Origin: DAIMZI01 sp036734025
GTDB taxonomy: Bacteria > Pseudomonadota > Alphaproteobacteria > Rhizobiales > Rhodomicrobiaceae
Direction: 5' to 3'
Length of the DNA: 30,104 bases
NCBI GenBank assembly: GCA_036734025.1
Contig: DAIMZI010000023.1
Coordinates: forward strand, 1 to 30,104
Shown: one piece after another, positions 11,686 to 19,429 of the stretch
Layout: every line of letters starts with the position of its first letter
How positions within the stretch are numbered: position 1 is the first letter of the stretch
Notes under the pieces: generated by a model
The model's input: the letters and a program-made list of their open reading frames with translations, nothing else
Databases searched by the model: none
What the model was told of the DNA's origin: nothing
Made by a program: the position numbers and the translations under genes

Positions 11686-12755
11686 TGCACTCCCTCCGGC
11701 GTGGCCGCGCCTGCCGCCCGTCTTATGGCAAGCGCTACCCGTGCGGCCGTATCGTCCCATGTGGGCAGGTGTTGGGCGTGCGCAAAGGCGCCATCGCTGA
11801 GCCGGGCACGCAGGCAATGGTCGCGCATCAACATTCGCAGCGCATCGCTGAGCGCCTCGATGTCACCTGCGGGCACAACCAGACCGGCTGTTGCCGGCAC
11901 GGTCGCCGCCACCGCTCCTCCCGCGGTCGCGATGATCGGCAGGCCGCGCGCCATGGCTTCTGCAAACACCATTCCATATCCTTCATACCGCGACGCCAGC
12001 ACGAACAGATCAGCCGCCGCGTAAAGCTCGCCGAGCTGCGCTTCATTCACCGCACCTGTCAATGTGATGCGATCAGCCAGCCCTGCCGCCGCGATCTGCT
12101 CGCGCAGTGCCGTGGCGGTGCGCCCGTCGCGATCCAGGCTGCCGGCGATGATCAGCACCCAGGGCAGATCACGCAGCCGGGCGAGGGCGGCAACGAGCAC
12201 ATCGAACCCCTTGCGCGGCACCACCGAACCGACGCTGACAAGCCGTGTCGGGCCGTCTGTGCTGCCGATGGCGCGCGCCGCCCGCTCGGTGCCCGGCTCA
12301 GCGATCGTGATGTCGGCGCGCGAGCAGCCCATGAGGTCCACCAGCGTGTCGGCTGTCGTCTGGCTGGTTGCGACAATCTGGCGCGCCAGCCTCAGAGCCC
12401 TGCGTTCGCCAGCGAGCAGCCTTTCGCTGTCGGCCTTGGGCAGACCGCTTTCCAGGCCTAGAGGATGATGCACAAGCGCCAGGATAGGCGCTCGCGAATG
12501 CGCAATGACGTCCTCTGACATGGCCCCATAAGCCAGTCCGTCGATCATCGCCACGCGGTGTGGCGGGACGCCGGCGAGCGTGCGCGCGCTGGTCGCAAGG
12601 TCATCCGCTCCGGGCGCAGGAAACGAGGCTGGCAAGGGCACATGGCGCACCGCGACGCCGTTTGCGGCAAGCAGCGGCATGATGCGCCGTGCATAGGCAT
12701 AGCCGCCCGTCGGCGTGGCCAGATCGCCGGGGATCAGGAAATCGCACCCGATCAC
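11682..12755 (-). CDS. Glycosyltransferase family 4
   Basis: A retaining GT-B glycosyltransferase of 357 aa. The C-terminal half shows the GT4 signatures: LVSVGSVVPRKGFDVLVAAL, WVLIIAGSLDRDG, LTGAVNEAQLGELYAAADLFVLAS and the E-x7-E motif in SRYEGYGMVFAEAMARGLP, which contacts the nucleotide-sugar donor. The N-terminal half starts FLIPGDLATPTGGYAYARRI, as expected for the acceptor domain with its glycine loop. The start is GTG 12755, overlapping the stop of the PTPS-like gene (GTGA); the stop overlaps the methyltransferase start. The acceptor is unknown. Linkage to pterin-type genes makes a small-molecule acceptor plausible, although most GT4 enzymes build polysaccharides or lipids. Confidence 0.88.
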   Translation of the reverse strand: MIGCDFLIPGDLATPTGGYAYARRIMPLLAANGVAVRHVPLPASFPAPGADDLATSARTLAGVPPHRVAMIDGLAYGAMSEDVIAHSRAPILALVHHPLGLESGLPKADSERLLAGERRALRLARQIVATSQTTADTLVDLMGCSRADITIAEPGTERAARAIGSTDGPTRLVSVGSVVPRKGFDVLVAALARLRDLPWVLIIAGSLDRDGRTATALREQIAAAGLADRITLTGAVNEAQLGELYAAADLFVLASRYEGYGMVFAEAMARGLPIIATAGGAVAATVPATAGLVVPAGDIEALSDALRMLMRDHCLRARLSDGAFAHAQHLPTWDDTAARVALAIRRAAGAATPEGVQ

Positions 12756-13156
12756 CCGCGCAATTGCCCTTCAAACGACGCCCGCGCCAGCGGTGTTTCA
12801 GACAGGCTTACGCGGATGCGCTCCACGCCTGCACCGTCTTCGCCCAGCTCGCCGCTCTTTGCGGCGCGCGCGAACTGGTCGAAAATGTGCCGGCACAGAA
12901 ATTCGGTCGTCGTCAGCTTGCCGGAAAATTCGGGGATGTCGTCGAGGTTGGCATAATGCAGCGGCGCGAGCACCGCTTTCAGAACCTCGATCGCCCGGCC
13001 GATATCGACAACGATATTCTGGGCGCTCAACGCGTCGCGGTAAAATGCGACATCGACCACGAAGGTCGCGCCGTGCACACCCTGCGCTGGGCCGAAAATC
13101 GGATGGGGCAGGCTGTGCGCGACCATGATGTGGTCACTGACTTCTACACAATACAT
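12752..13156 (-). CDS. 6-pyruvoyl-tetrahydropterin synthase/QueD-like protein with altered active site
   Basis: A 134-aa T-fold protein of the PTPS/QueD family. The family pattern is clear: H14 in VAHSLPH, H28 in GVHGATF, VVDIGRAIEVL, NLDDIPEF, TTTEFLCRHIF and the substrate-anchoring Glu at about 120 in VSLSETP. Several defining residues differ. The HGH zinc pair is HGA (A30 in place of the third zinc His). The catalytic Cys four residues before it is A24. The Asp-His region reads LHYANLDD rather than LDHHYLND. I recall relatives in rhizobia with the same FGPAQG-HGATF pattern, so this seems a distinct subfamily, not decay. The ATG at 13156 has GGAG 6 nt upstream. It is translationally coupled to the glycosyltransferase and lies 110 nt after the dehydrogenase. 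Its reaction is unknown. Confidence 0.85.
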   Translation of the reverse strand: MYCVEVSDHIMVAHSLPHPIFGPAQGVHGATFVVDVAFYRDALSAQNIVVDIGRAIEVLKAVLAPLHYANLDDIPEFSGKLTTTEFLCRHIFDQFARAAKSGELGEDGAGVERIRVSLSETPLARASFEGQLRG

Positions 13157-13266
13157 GAATGCTCCGTTATTTGCCGAGAAAGCTGATCGGCCAGAACTGT
13201 GGCATATCGACGGTCACGCCGAGCGACCGGGCGCATGTGCAGCCGCGCCGCCGGGACGAGCAGAGC

Positions 13267-14280
13267 TCAGTCATAGCGAACTGCCGTGGCAAGCCCGCTC
13301 GCCGCAGGAGCCAGGATCGCTGCGATCTGTTCTGGCAGGTCATCAAAGGCGACCTCATTGGTGATCAGCAGATCGAGCCGTGGATCATCGAGCATGGATA
13401 TCGCCGCCTGAAGGCGTGCGCGATGGGACCAGTTGGCGCGCCGCGAAGGTGCGACATGCCCCACCTGGGATGAGATGAGCTGAAGCCGCTGGCTGTGGAA
13501 CGCGCCGCCCAGAGGCATTGCGATACTCCTGTCACCATACCAGCTCAGCTCGATGATCTTCCCTTCAAATCCCGCGCTGTCCAGCGAAAGCTTCAGCCCG
13601 GCTTCGCTCGCGCTGGTGTGAAAGACGATATCGGCGCCGCCCGGAGTCTGCGCGGGCAGGCAGAAGCGCAGTCCGAAGGCGCTGGCGATATCGGCGCGCT
13701 GAGGGTCGATATCGACCAGCGTGACAGTCGTCCCCGGCATGCGCGCGGCGATCGCGCCGACGAGACACCCGACCACGCCCGCGCCGACTATCACAATATT
13801 GTGAGCCGCGCTGAGGCCTGCATCCCAAATCGCGTTCAGCGCTGTTTCCATATTGGCGGCCAGAATGGCGCGCCGCGGTGGAATGTGATCGGGTATGACG
13901 ACCACCTGATCGGGATTTACGAGAAAGCGCTCCTGATGAGGAAACAAAGCGAATACAGTCTTTTGCCGCAGTGCAGAAGGGCCATCCTCGACGATGCCGA
14001 CGGCCGCATAGCCATATTTGACAGGGAACGGGAACTCGCCTTCCTGATGCGGCGCGCGCATTCGCGTCCACTCGCTGGGCGGCAATTTACCCTGATAAAC
14101 CAGACGTTCCGTCCCGCGGCTGATACCCGACCAAAGGGTGCGCACCTTGACTTGCGCCATAGAGAAGTCATCTTTGGCACATACCGCCAAGGCTACGTTC
14201 TTCAGTGCGATTCGTTGCGGCGCAACATAAACCATTGCTCGCGCAACCTCAGCGTCTGCCGTTCGTCTTTCGGCGTCCAT
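13267..14280 (-). CDS. MDR-superfamily (zinc-type alcohol dehydrogenase-like) oxidoreductase
   Basis: Medium-chain dehydrogenase/reductase with an NAD(P)-binding Rossmann motif VGAGVVGCLVG (about 165-175) followed by VTLVDIDPQRADIASAFG. Where zinc alcohol dehydrogenases have Cys-Gly-x-Cys-Gly-Thr-Asp this protein reads SGISRGTE (51-58), and where they have Gly-His-Glu it reads KYGYAAVG (88-95). The usual catalytic zinc ligands and the structural four-Cys zinc loop are therefore missing. The SGIS-GTE pattern recalls BchC-like members. The start is uncertain: ATG 14280 was chosen, with ATGs at 14292/14295 and GTG 14319 upstream and ATG 14235 downstream as alternatives; none has a strong ribosome site. 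It is the first gene of the minus-strand cluster and divergent from opgH. The substrate is unknown. Confidence 0.85.
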   Translation of the reverse strand: MDAERRTADAEVARAMVYVAPQRIALKNVALAVCAKDDFSMAQVKVRTLWSGISRGTERLVYQGKLPPSEWTRMRAPHQEGEFPFPVKYGYAAVGIVEDGPSALRQKTVFALFPHQERFLVNPDQVVVIPDHIPPRRAILAANMETALNAIWDAGLSAAHNIVIVGAGVVGCLVGAIAARMPGTTVTLVDIDPQRADIASAFGLRFCLPAQTPGGADIVFHTSASEAGLKLSLDSAGFEGKIIELSWYGDRSIAMPLGGAFHSQRLQLISSQVGHVAPSRRANWSHRARLQAAISMLDDPRLDLLITNEVAFDDLPEQIAAILAPAASGLATAVRYD

Positions 14281-14369
14281 CTGACTTCTCATCATATTGG
14301 CTCGCAAGGCAAATCGCACTTGAGCCTAAGTTTTGGGCAATCCTCACCGGGGGGGATTAACGGAGACCT

Positions 14370-16265
14370 ATGTTGAAACACCTCAAGTTGCAGCGCAACA
14401 TTTCCCTCGCATCCACTCCGGCCGGCACCGTTCCCTCCGGACTCCAGAAAGCAGGCACGCTCTCGAGGCGCAGACTTGTCATGTTTGCCCTCGTCAGCAC
14501 AACGGTCGCCGCTCTCTGCTCCGCATGGGCCTATCTGCTCGTCGACCCGGCGGTATTTAGCGCGAACACGGGCAGCGAAAATGCGACAGCCACCTGGTTT
14601 GGCCCGCTCGAGATCGGCCTGATCATCTGCTTCCTCATTTCTGCGCCGTGGATGGCGCTCGGTTTCTGGAATGCAGTGATCGGCTTATGGCTGCTGCACG
14701 GTTCTCGGGACTGGAAGAGCGCGGTTGCGCCGTTCATGGCCGATGCCGATACCGATGCGCCGATCGGAGTGCGCACGGCGATCATCATCACCTTGCGTAA
14801 CGAAGATCCGGCACGCGCCTTCACCAAGCTGGAAGCGGTGCGTCGAAGTGTCGAAGCGACCGGCCACGGCGCCCAGTTCGATTATTTTGTGCTGAGCGAC
14901 ACATCAGATCCGGAGACTGCCGCGCGCGAGGAAGCCATCTTCGCCGGCTGGCGCGCCGCGTTTGACGATGACAGCCGCGCCACCTACCGCCGACGCGAGG
15001 CCAATATCGGTTTCAAGGCTGGCAATGTCCGCGATTTCGTCGCGCGCTTTGGCGGCGCCTATGAACTGATGCTGCCGCTGGATGCCGACAGCCTGATGTC
15101 GGGACCGGCGATCCTGCGGCTCGTGCGCATCATGCAGGCCCATCCGCGCATCGGCATCCTGCAAAGTCTGGTGGTCGGAACGCCCGCGCCCAGTGCGTTT
15201 GCGCGCATATTCCAGTTCGGCATGCGCCACGGCATGCGTTCCTACACGATGGGCAGCGCCTGGTGGCAGGGCGATTGCGGCCCGTTCTGGGGACATAATG
15301 CGATGGTGCGCATCGCGCCGTTTGCCGAACATTGCGAATTGCCGCTGCTGCCCGGCTCGCCGCCTCTGGGCGGACATGTGCTGAGCCACGACCAGATCGA
15401 GGCCGTTCTCATGCGCCGCGGCGGATTTGAGGTGCGGGTGGTGCCGGTAGAGGACCAGTCGTGGGAAGACAATCCGCCGACGCTGCTCGATTTCACCAAG
15501 CGCGATCTGCGCTGGTGCCAGGGAAACATGCAATACTGGCGTCTGCTGGGCCTGCGCGGGCTGCTTCCGACCAGCCGGATGCAGGTGTTTATCGCGATCA
15601 TGATGTATATGAGCGCGGTGGCGTGGATTGCGCTGATGATCATGAGTGCGGTGAAGGCGGTCACGGGCGGCATGCCGAATTTTGATGCGAATGTCGGTCT
15701 CCCGCTGTTCATCACCGTGATGAGCATGAGCCTGATGCCCAAGATTGCCGGTCTGGCGGATGTGATGATGACGGCCGGCGGCATAAGGCGCTACGGCGGG
15801 CCGCTGCGCTTTGGCGTGGGCGCGCTGGTCGAGATCGTGTTCATGATGCTGCTTGCCCCGGTAATCGCGTTCAGGATCACCACCTTCATGATCGGCCTTG
15901 TGTTCGGGCGCTGCGTTCAGTGGAGCGGTCAGGCGCGCGATGCCTATCAGCTAAGCTGGGCGACGGCGCTGCATGGGCTCTGGCCGCAGACGTTGTTCGG
16001 TTTCATTCTGCTTGGCATCTTTGCGGTTTATGCACCTGGCGTATTGCCGTGGGCATTGCCGGTGCTGGCGGGCCTGATCCTGTGCATCCCGCTCGCGGTT
16101 CTCTCGTCATCGCTGGCGATCGGCGCGCGTTGTGCCCGCTGGGGTCTGTGCGCGATACCAGAAGAAGCCGCGCTGCCAGTCGAACTCGCAAATGCCACTG
16201 TAGAGGGATTGCCGCCTCCGGAAGCGCAGGGCGCGCCGGTCTGGCCGGCCGTTTCGGTCGGTTGA
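14370..16265 (+). CDS. opgH: Glucans biosynthesis glucosyltransferase H (OpgH/MdoH)
   Basis: Inner-membrane GT2 enzyme that polymerises glucose from UDP-glucose into the backbone of osmoregulated periplasmic glucans. Two membrane segments (about 37-56 and 82-108) precede the catalytic domain, which carries TLRNEDPARAF, the metal-binding DAD at 238-240, the HDQ at 340-342 as catalytic base region, and the RDLRW acceptor motif at 378-382 (matching the family RRDLRWCQGN). Several hydrophobic segments follow from about 395 to 590. At 631 aa it is shorter than E. coli OpgH (847 aa), as is common in alphaproteobacteria. ATG 14370 has GGAG 4 nt before it. The usual partner opgG is not in the window. 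Its stop overlaps the next gene. Confidence 0.93.
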   Translation: MLKHLKLQRNISLASTPAGTVPSGLQKAGTLSRRRLVMFALVSTTVAALCSAWAYLLVDPAVFSANTGSENATATWFGPLEIGLIICFLISAPWMALGFWNAVIGLWLLHGSRDWKSAVAPFMADADTDAPIGVRTAIIITLRNEDPARAFTKLEAVRRSVEATGHGAQFDYFVLSDTSDPETAAREEAIFAGWRAAFDDDSRATYRRREANIGFKAGNVRDFVARFGGAYELMLPLDADSLMSGPAILRLVRIMQAHPRIGILQSLVVGTPAPSAFARIFQFGMRHGMRSYTMGSAWWQGDCGPFWGHNAMVRIAPFAEHCELPLLPGSPPLGGHVLSHDQIEAVLMRRGGFEVRVVPVEDQSWEDNPPTLLDFTKRDLRWCQGNMQYWRLLGLRGLLPTSRMQVFIAIMMYMSAVAWIALMIMSAVKAVTGGMPNFDANVGLPLFITVMSMSLMPKIAGLADVMMTAGGIRRYGGPLRFGVGALVEIVFMMLLAPVIAFRITTFMIGLVFGRCVQWSGQARDAYQLSWATALHGLWPQTLFGFILLGIFAVYAPGVLPWALPVLAGLILCIPLAVLSSSLAIGARCARWGLCAIPEEAALPVELANATVEGLPPPEAQGAPVWPAVSVG

Positions 16266-17068
16266 ACGCTTCACGGTCTGACCGGCCGGTCTTCGGGTTG
16301 CGCGACAGGCTGCGCGCAGCGACAGGAATCGGCCGGTCATTGCTCATCTATTATGCCAACCCGGTGCGCACCAAGCACATGCGCGGCCACTATGCGCAAT
16401 TCATCCAGCCGCGTGATCTGGTCTTCGATATCGGCGCGCATGTCGGCGACCGTATCGGTGCATTCCGCAGGCTCGGCGCGATCGTGGTCGGCGTCGAACC
16501 CCAGCCTGCCGCATTTGCCTGCCTCAAGCTGCTCTATGGTCTCTCGCCGCGCGTCAGGCTGGTGCGCGCTGCGGTCGGCGCGCAGGCCGGCAGCGCCACC
16601 TTCAACCTCAATCTGAGCAACCCGACCGTCTCCACGGCTTCGGATGAATTCATCAGATCAGCACGCGAGGCGAATGGCTGGCAGGACCAAAGCTGGGAGC
16701 GCGCCATCACGGTGCCGGTCATCACGCTGGATGAGCTGATCGAAACTCATGGTACGCCGCGCTTCATCAAGATCGACGTGGAGGGTTTCGAACATGAGGC
16801 ACTGCGCGGTCTCAGCGTGCCGGTGCGCGCACTTTCGATCGAATTCACGACCATTCAGCGCGAAATCGCGGTGGCCTGCATAGAGCGGCTGGCCGCGCTC
16901 GATGACTATGTGTTCAATTTCTCCCTCGCCGAGCAATTTCGCCTGGCGCTCGACCGGTTCTGCCCACCAGCAGACATGATAGAGACAATTCGCGGCTTGC
17001 CTCATGAGGCGAATTCGGGCGATGTCTACGCGCTGCGCGCCCGCGACATGGGCGTTTTCGCGCTGTGA
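16262..17068 (+). CDS. FkbM-family methyltransferase
   Basis: SAM-dependent methyltransferase of the FkbM family, which often O-methylates sugars in polysaccharides and polyketides. Motif I is LVFDIGAHVGDRIGAFRRLG, followed by VVGVEPQPAAF; the typical FkbM signature FIKIDVEGFEHEALRGL lies in the second half, then ALSIEF. The reading frame stays open far upstream inside opgH, so the start is uncertain. I chose TTG 16262, whose TTGA overlaps the opgH stop by 4 nt and gives 268 aa; TTG 16298 and GTG 16364 are alternatives. No good ribosome site is visible, consistent with translational coupling. manC follows after 24 nt, so a role in decorating an envelope glycan is plausible. Confidence 0.85.
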   Translation: MNASRSDRPVFGLRDRLRAATGIGRSLLIYYANPVRTKHMRGHYAQFIQPRDLVFDIGAHVGDRIGAFRRLGAIVVGVEPQPAAFACLKLLYGLSPRVRLVRAAVGAQAGSATFNLNLSNPTVSTASDEFIRSAREANGWQDQSWERAITVPVITLDELIETHGTPRFIKIDVEGFEHEALRGLSVPVRALSIEFTTIQREIAVACIERLAALDDYVFNFSLAEQFRLALDRFCPPADMIETIRGLPHEANSGDVYALRARDMGVFAL

Positions 17069-17092
17069 CGGGTAGCCAACCGAGTGCAGTAG

Positions 17093-18502
17093 ATGAGCAT
17101 CATTCATCCTTTCATCATGGCGGGCGGTGTTGGTTCGCGTCTGTGGCCGCTCTCGCGTGAGAGCTACCCCAAGCAATTCCTGCGTTTGCTCGGCTCGCAC
17201 AGTCTGTTGCAGCAAACCTGCAAGCGTCTGGCACAAGCGCCGTTTGCGCCCTTTGGCGTCATCGGCCATGAGGATCACCGCTTCATCATCGCCGAGCATC
17301 TGCGCGAAGCAGGATTTGGCCAATCGCAGATCATCATCGAGCCGGTGCGCCGGAACACGGCGGCGACAGCGTCGACAGCGGCGCTGCTGAGCGCACGCCA
17401 TCATGGCGATGATGCGCTGATGGCGCTTTGCCCGGCGGATCATGCGATCGCCGACCCCGATGCCTATGCCGAGGCCATGCGCGAGGGCGCGCCGCTGGCG
17501 CTTTCGGGCCGGATCGTCGTGTTCGGCGTGCGCCCGACATCGCCCCATACGGGCTATGGCTATATCGAGCTGCGCAATGGCGCACCGCCGCGCTTTGTCG
17601 AAAAGCCCGACACCGAGACGGCGGCACGTTATCTCGCCTCGGGCACTCATCTGTGGAATGCGGGGCTTGTCCTGTGCAAGGCAAATAGCCTGATCGCCGC
17701 GTTTGAGAGCCTTGCTCCCGACATTTTGGAGGCGTGCCGCGAAGCCCTGGCCACAGCTAGCCATGATCTCGATTTTCTGCGTCTTGGCGGGCAGGCATTC
17801 GCGCGCGCGCGCTCGATCTCGCTCGATTATGCCGTCCTGGAAAAATCAGATGCACTCGCCTGTGTGACCCTGGACGCCGGCTGGAGCGATATCGGCTCGT
17901 GGTCCGCGATGCGCGAATTGGCCGATGCTGACAGCGACGGCAATGTCGCCAGCGGCGATGTCGTCTTCCACGGCTGCGCGAATGTGTTTGCGCGTAGCGA
18001 CGGGCCGCATCTGTCGGTCCTCGGGCTGAATGATTGTTTCGTGGTCGCGGCCGGTGACGCGGTTCTCGTTGCGGCCAACAGATGCGCCGATGAGGTTGGC
18101 AGGGTTGTGGAACGGCTGGCCTGTGGCGGCCATGCCCATGCCGTATCGAGCACGCGCACCCATCGACCGTGGGGCTGGTTTGATGTGCTGAGTGGCGGCG
18201 ATGGCTATCTGGTCAAGAGCATTCTCGTTCATCCCGGCGGGCGGCTGTCGCTGCAAAGTCACCGGCACCGTTCGGAACACTGGGTGGTCGTCAGCGGGCG
18301 CGTCGAGGTTACGGTAGGCGAGAGCGTGAGCACGCTGTCGCAGAACCAATCCACTTACATCCCGCTGGGCGAAAGACACCGGCTTGCGAACCCCTTCAGC
18401 GAGCCGGCCATGCTGATCGAGGTGCAATCGGGCGGTATCCTGAGCGAAGACGATATCGAGCGGCATGATGATGTCTACGGACGCGCCAATGACACCGTCT
18501 GA
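17093..18502 (+). CDS. manC: Mannose-1-phosphate guanylyltransferase / mannose-6-phosphate isomerase
   Basis: Bifunctional enzyme of 469 aa that makes GDP-mannose. The N-terminal nucleotidyltransferase domain has the pyrophosphorylase signature AGGVGSRLWPLSRESYPKQF (10-29), PADHAI, the sugar-binding FVEKP and WNAGLVLCKA, and DAGWSDIGSW. The C-terminal type II isomerase cupin shows RPWGWFDVL, LSLQSHRHRSEHW with metal-binding histidines, and YIPLGERHRLANP. The length matches the ManC/AlgA type. ATG 17093 lies 24 nt after the FkbM gene with only a weak GAG-type site. Together with opgH and the FkbM gene it suggests a mannose-containing or modified envelope glycan. Confidence 0.95.
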   Translation: MSIIHPFIMAGGVGSRLWPLSRESYPKQFLRLLGSHSLLQQTCKRLAQAPFAPFGVIGHEDHRFIIAEHLREAGFGQSQIIIEPVRRNTAATASTAALLSARHHGDDALMALCPADHAIADPDAYAEAMREGAPLALSGRIVVFGVRPTSPHTGYGYIELRNGAPPRFVEKPDTETAARYLASGTHLWNAGLVLCKANSLIAAFESLAPDILEACREALATASHDLDFLRLGGQAFARARSISLDYAVLEKSDALACVTLDAGWSDIGSWSAMRELADADSDGNVASGDVVFHGCANVFARSDGPHLSVLGLNDCFVVAAGDAVLVAANRCADEVGRVVERLACGGHAHAVSSTRTHRPWGWFDVLSGGDGYLVKSILVHPGGRLSLQSHRHRSEHWVVVSGRVEVTVGESVSTLSQNQSTYIPLGERHRLANPFSEPAMLIEVQSGGILSEDDIERHDDVYGRANDTV

Positions 18503-19412
18503 TGACGTGACGGCGGTCCCCGCGCCCGCGGTGGCCACGGCTGTCGGTTTCGTGGCGATCCTGCAGTGGGCGCTGCTGGCGCCGTTCACCGTTCTTGCCG
18601 GTGGCGTGCCGACGCTGCAACTGGTGGCGATGAGCTTTTTCATCGCGACACTCATCGGCGTGGTTTATCTGGCGGGCTCAAGCACAGCCCGGCGCGGTTT
18701 ACGCCGTCTGAGCCTGCCTGCGGCGCTTCTTGGGACATGCGGCTTGCTGGGCTTTCATTTCTTCTACTTCCTGTCCCTAAGCCTCGCACCGCCGCTTGAA
18801 GCCAATCTCATCAACTATCTCTGGCCGCTGCTGATCGTGCTGTTTTCCGCGCTGCTGCCTGGCTCGGCCGGTTTGCGGTGGTGGCATCTGGCGGGGGTAA
18901 CGCTGGGGCTGGCGGGAGCCGTGCTGGTCATTACGGGCGGGGCGAGCGGGCTTTCAGCGTCCGGGGCGTGGGCGGGTTATGCGGCAGCTTTCGCTGCTGC
19001 CTTGGTCTGGTCGTCCTATTCGGTTCTGTCTCGCCTGTTTCGCGGGGTGCCCAGCGTCGCCGTCACACTCTATTGCAGCGCAACGGCGTGTGCCGGCGCG
19101 CTGGCCAGCCTTGCTCTGGAACAGCCGATCTGGCCGCTCGATGCCCGCCAGTGGCTGGCGGTCGTGGGGCTCGGTCTCGGGCCGGTGGGGTTGGCGTTTT
19201 ATGTGTGGGATTACGGCTGCAAGCACGGCGACATAAGGGTGCTCGGCGCAGCGTCTTATTTCGCGCCGCTCATTTCCACCTCATTGCTCGTCGGCTTCGG
19301 CCTGAGCGAGGCCAACCCATTATTGTGGCTCGCGGCCGTGCTGATCACGTGCGGTGCGCTTCTGGCCGCACGCGATCTCATATTCCGCGGGCGACCTCGC
19401 ACTGCTGCCTAG
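18468..19412 (+). CDS. EamA-type drug/metabolite transporter (DMT superfamily)
   Basis: An inner-membrane protein of about 314 aa with roughly ten hydrophobic helices in two EamA repeats: the first from about residue 20 to 150 (FHFFYFLSLSLAPPLEANLINYLWPLLIV is a typical core), the second from about 160 to 305 (LVWSSYSVLSRLF, YVWDYGCKHGD, LGAASYFAPLISTSLLVG). Relatives export amino acids, nucleosides and other metabolites; the cargo cannot be deduced. Three consecutive ATGs (18465, 18468, 18471) lie inside the end of manC; 18468 has the best spacing to GAG at 18458-18460. ATG 18489 is also possible. The gene overlaps manC by about 35 nt in another frame, so it belongs to the same transcript. 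Confidence 0.87.
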   Translation: MMSTDAPMTPSDDVTAVPAPAVATAVGFVAILQWALLAPFTVLAGGVPTLQLVAMSFFIATLIGVVYLAGSSTARRGLRRLSLPAALLGTCGLLGFHFFYFLSLSLAPPLEANLINYLWPLLIVLFSALLPGSAGLRWWHLAGVTLGLAGAVLVITGGASGLSASGAWAGYAAAFAAALVWSSYSVLSRLFRGVPSVAVTLYCSATACAGALASLALEQPIWPLDARQWLAVVGLGLGPVGLAFYVWDYGCKHGDIRVLGAASYFAPLISTSLLVGFGLSEANPLLWLAAVLITCGALLAARDLIFRGRPRTAA

Positions 19413-19429
19413 CCATGCGCGCCGCTGTC

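Noticed and set aside
10531..12024. 497-aa plus-strand open frame over cytochrome b561, the methyltransferase and the glycosyltransferase
   Set aside because: It is a shadow of three well-supported genes, and its residue composition is Arg/Gly-rich without motifs.
15920..16261. N-terminal extension of the FkbM gene inside opgH
   Set aside because: The frame is open but the translation is Arg/Ala/Gly-rich shadow sequence inside the opgH C-terminus; the conserved protein begins after the opgH stop.
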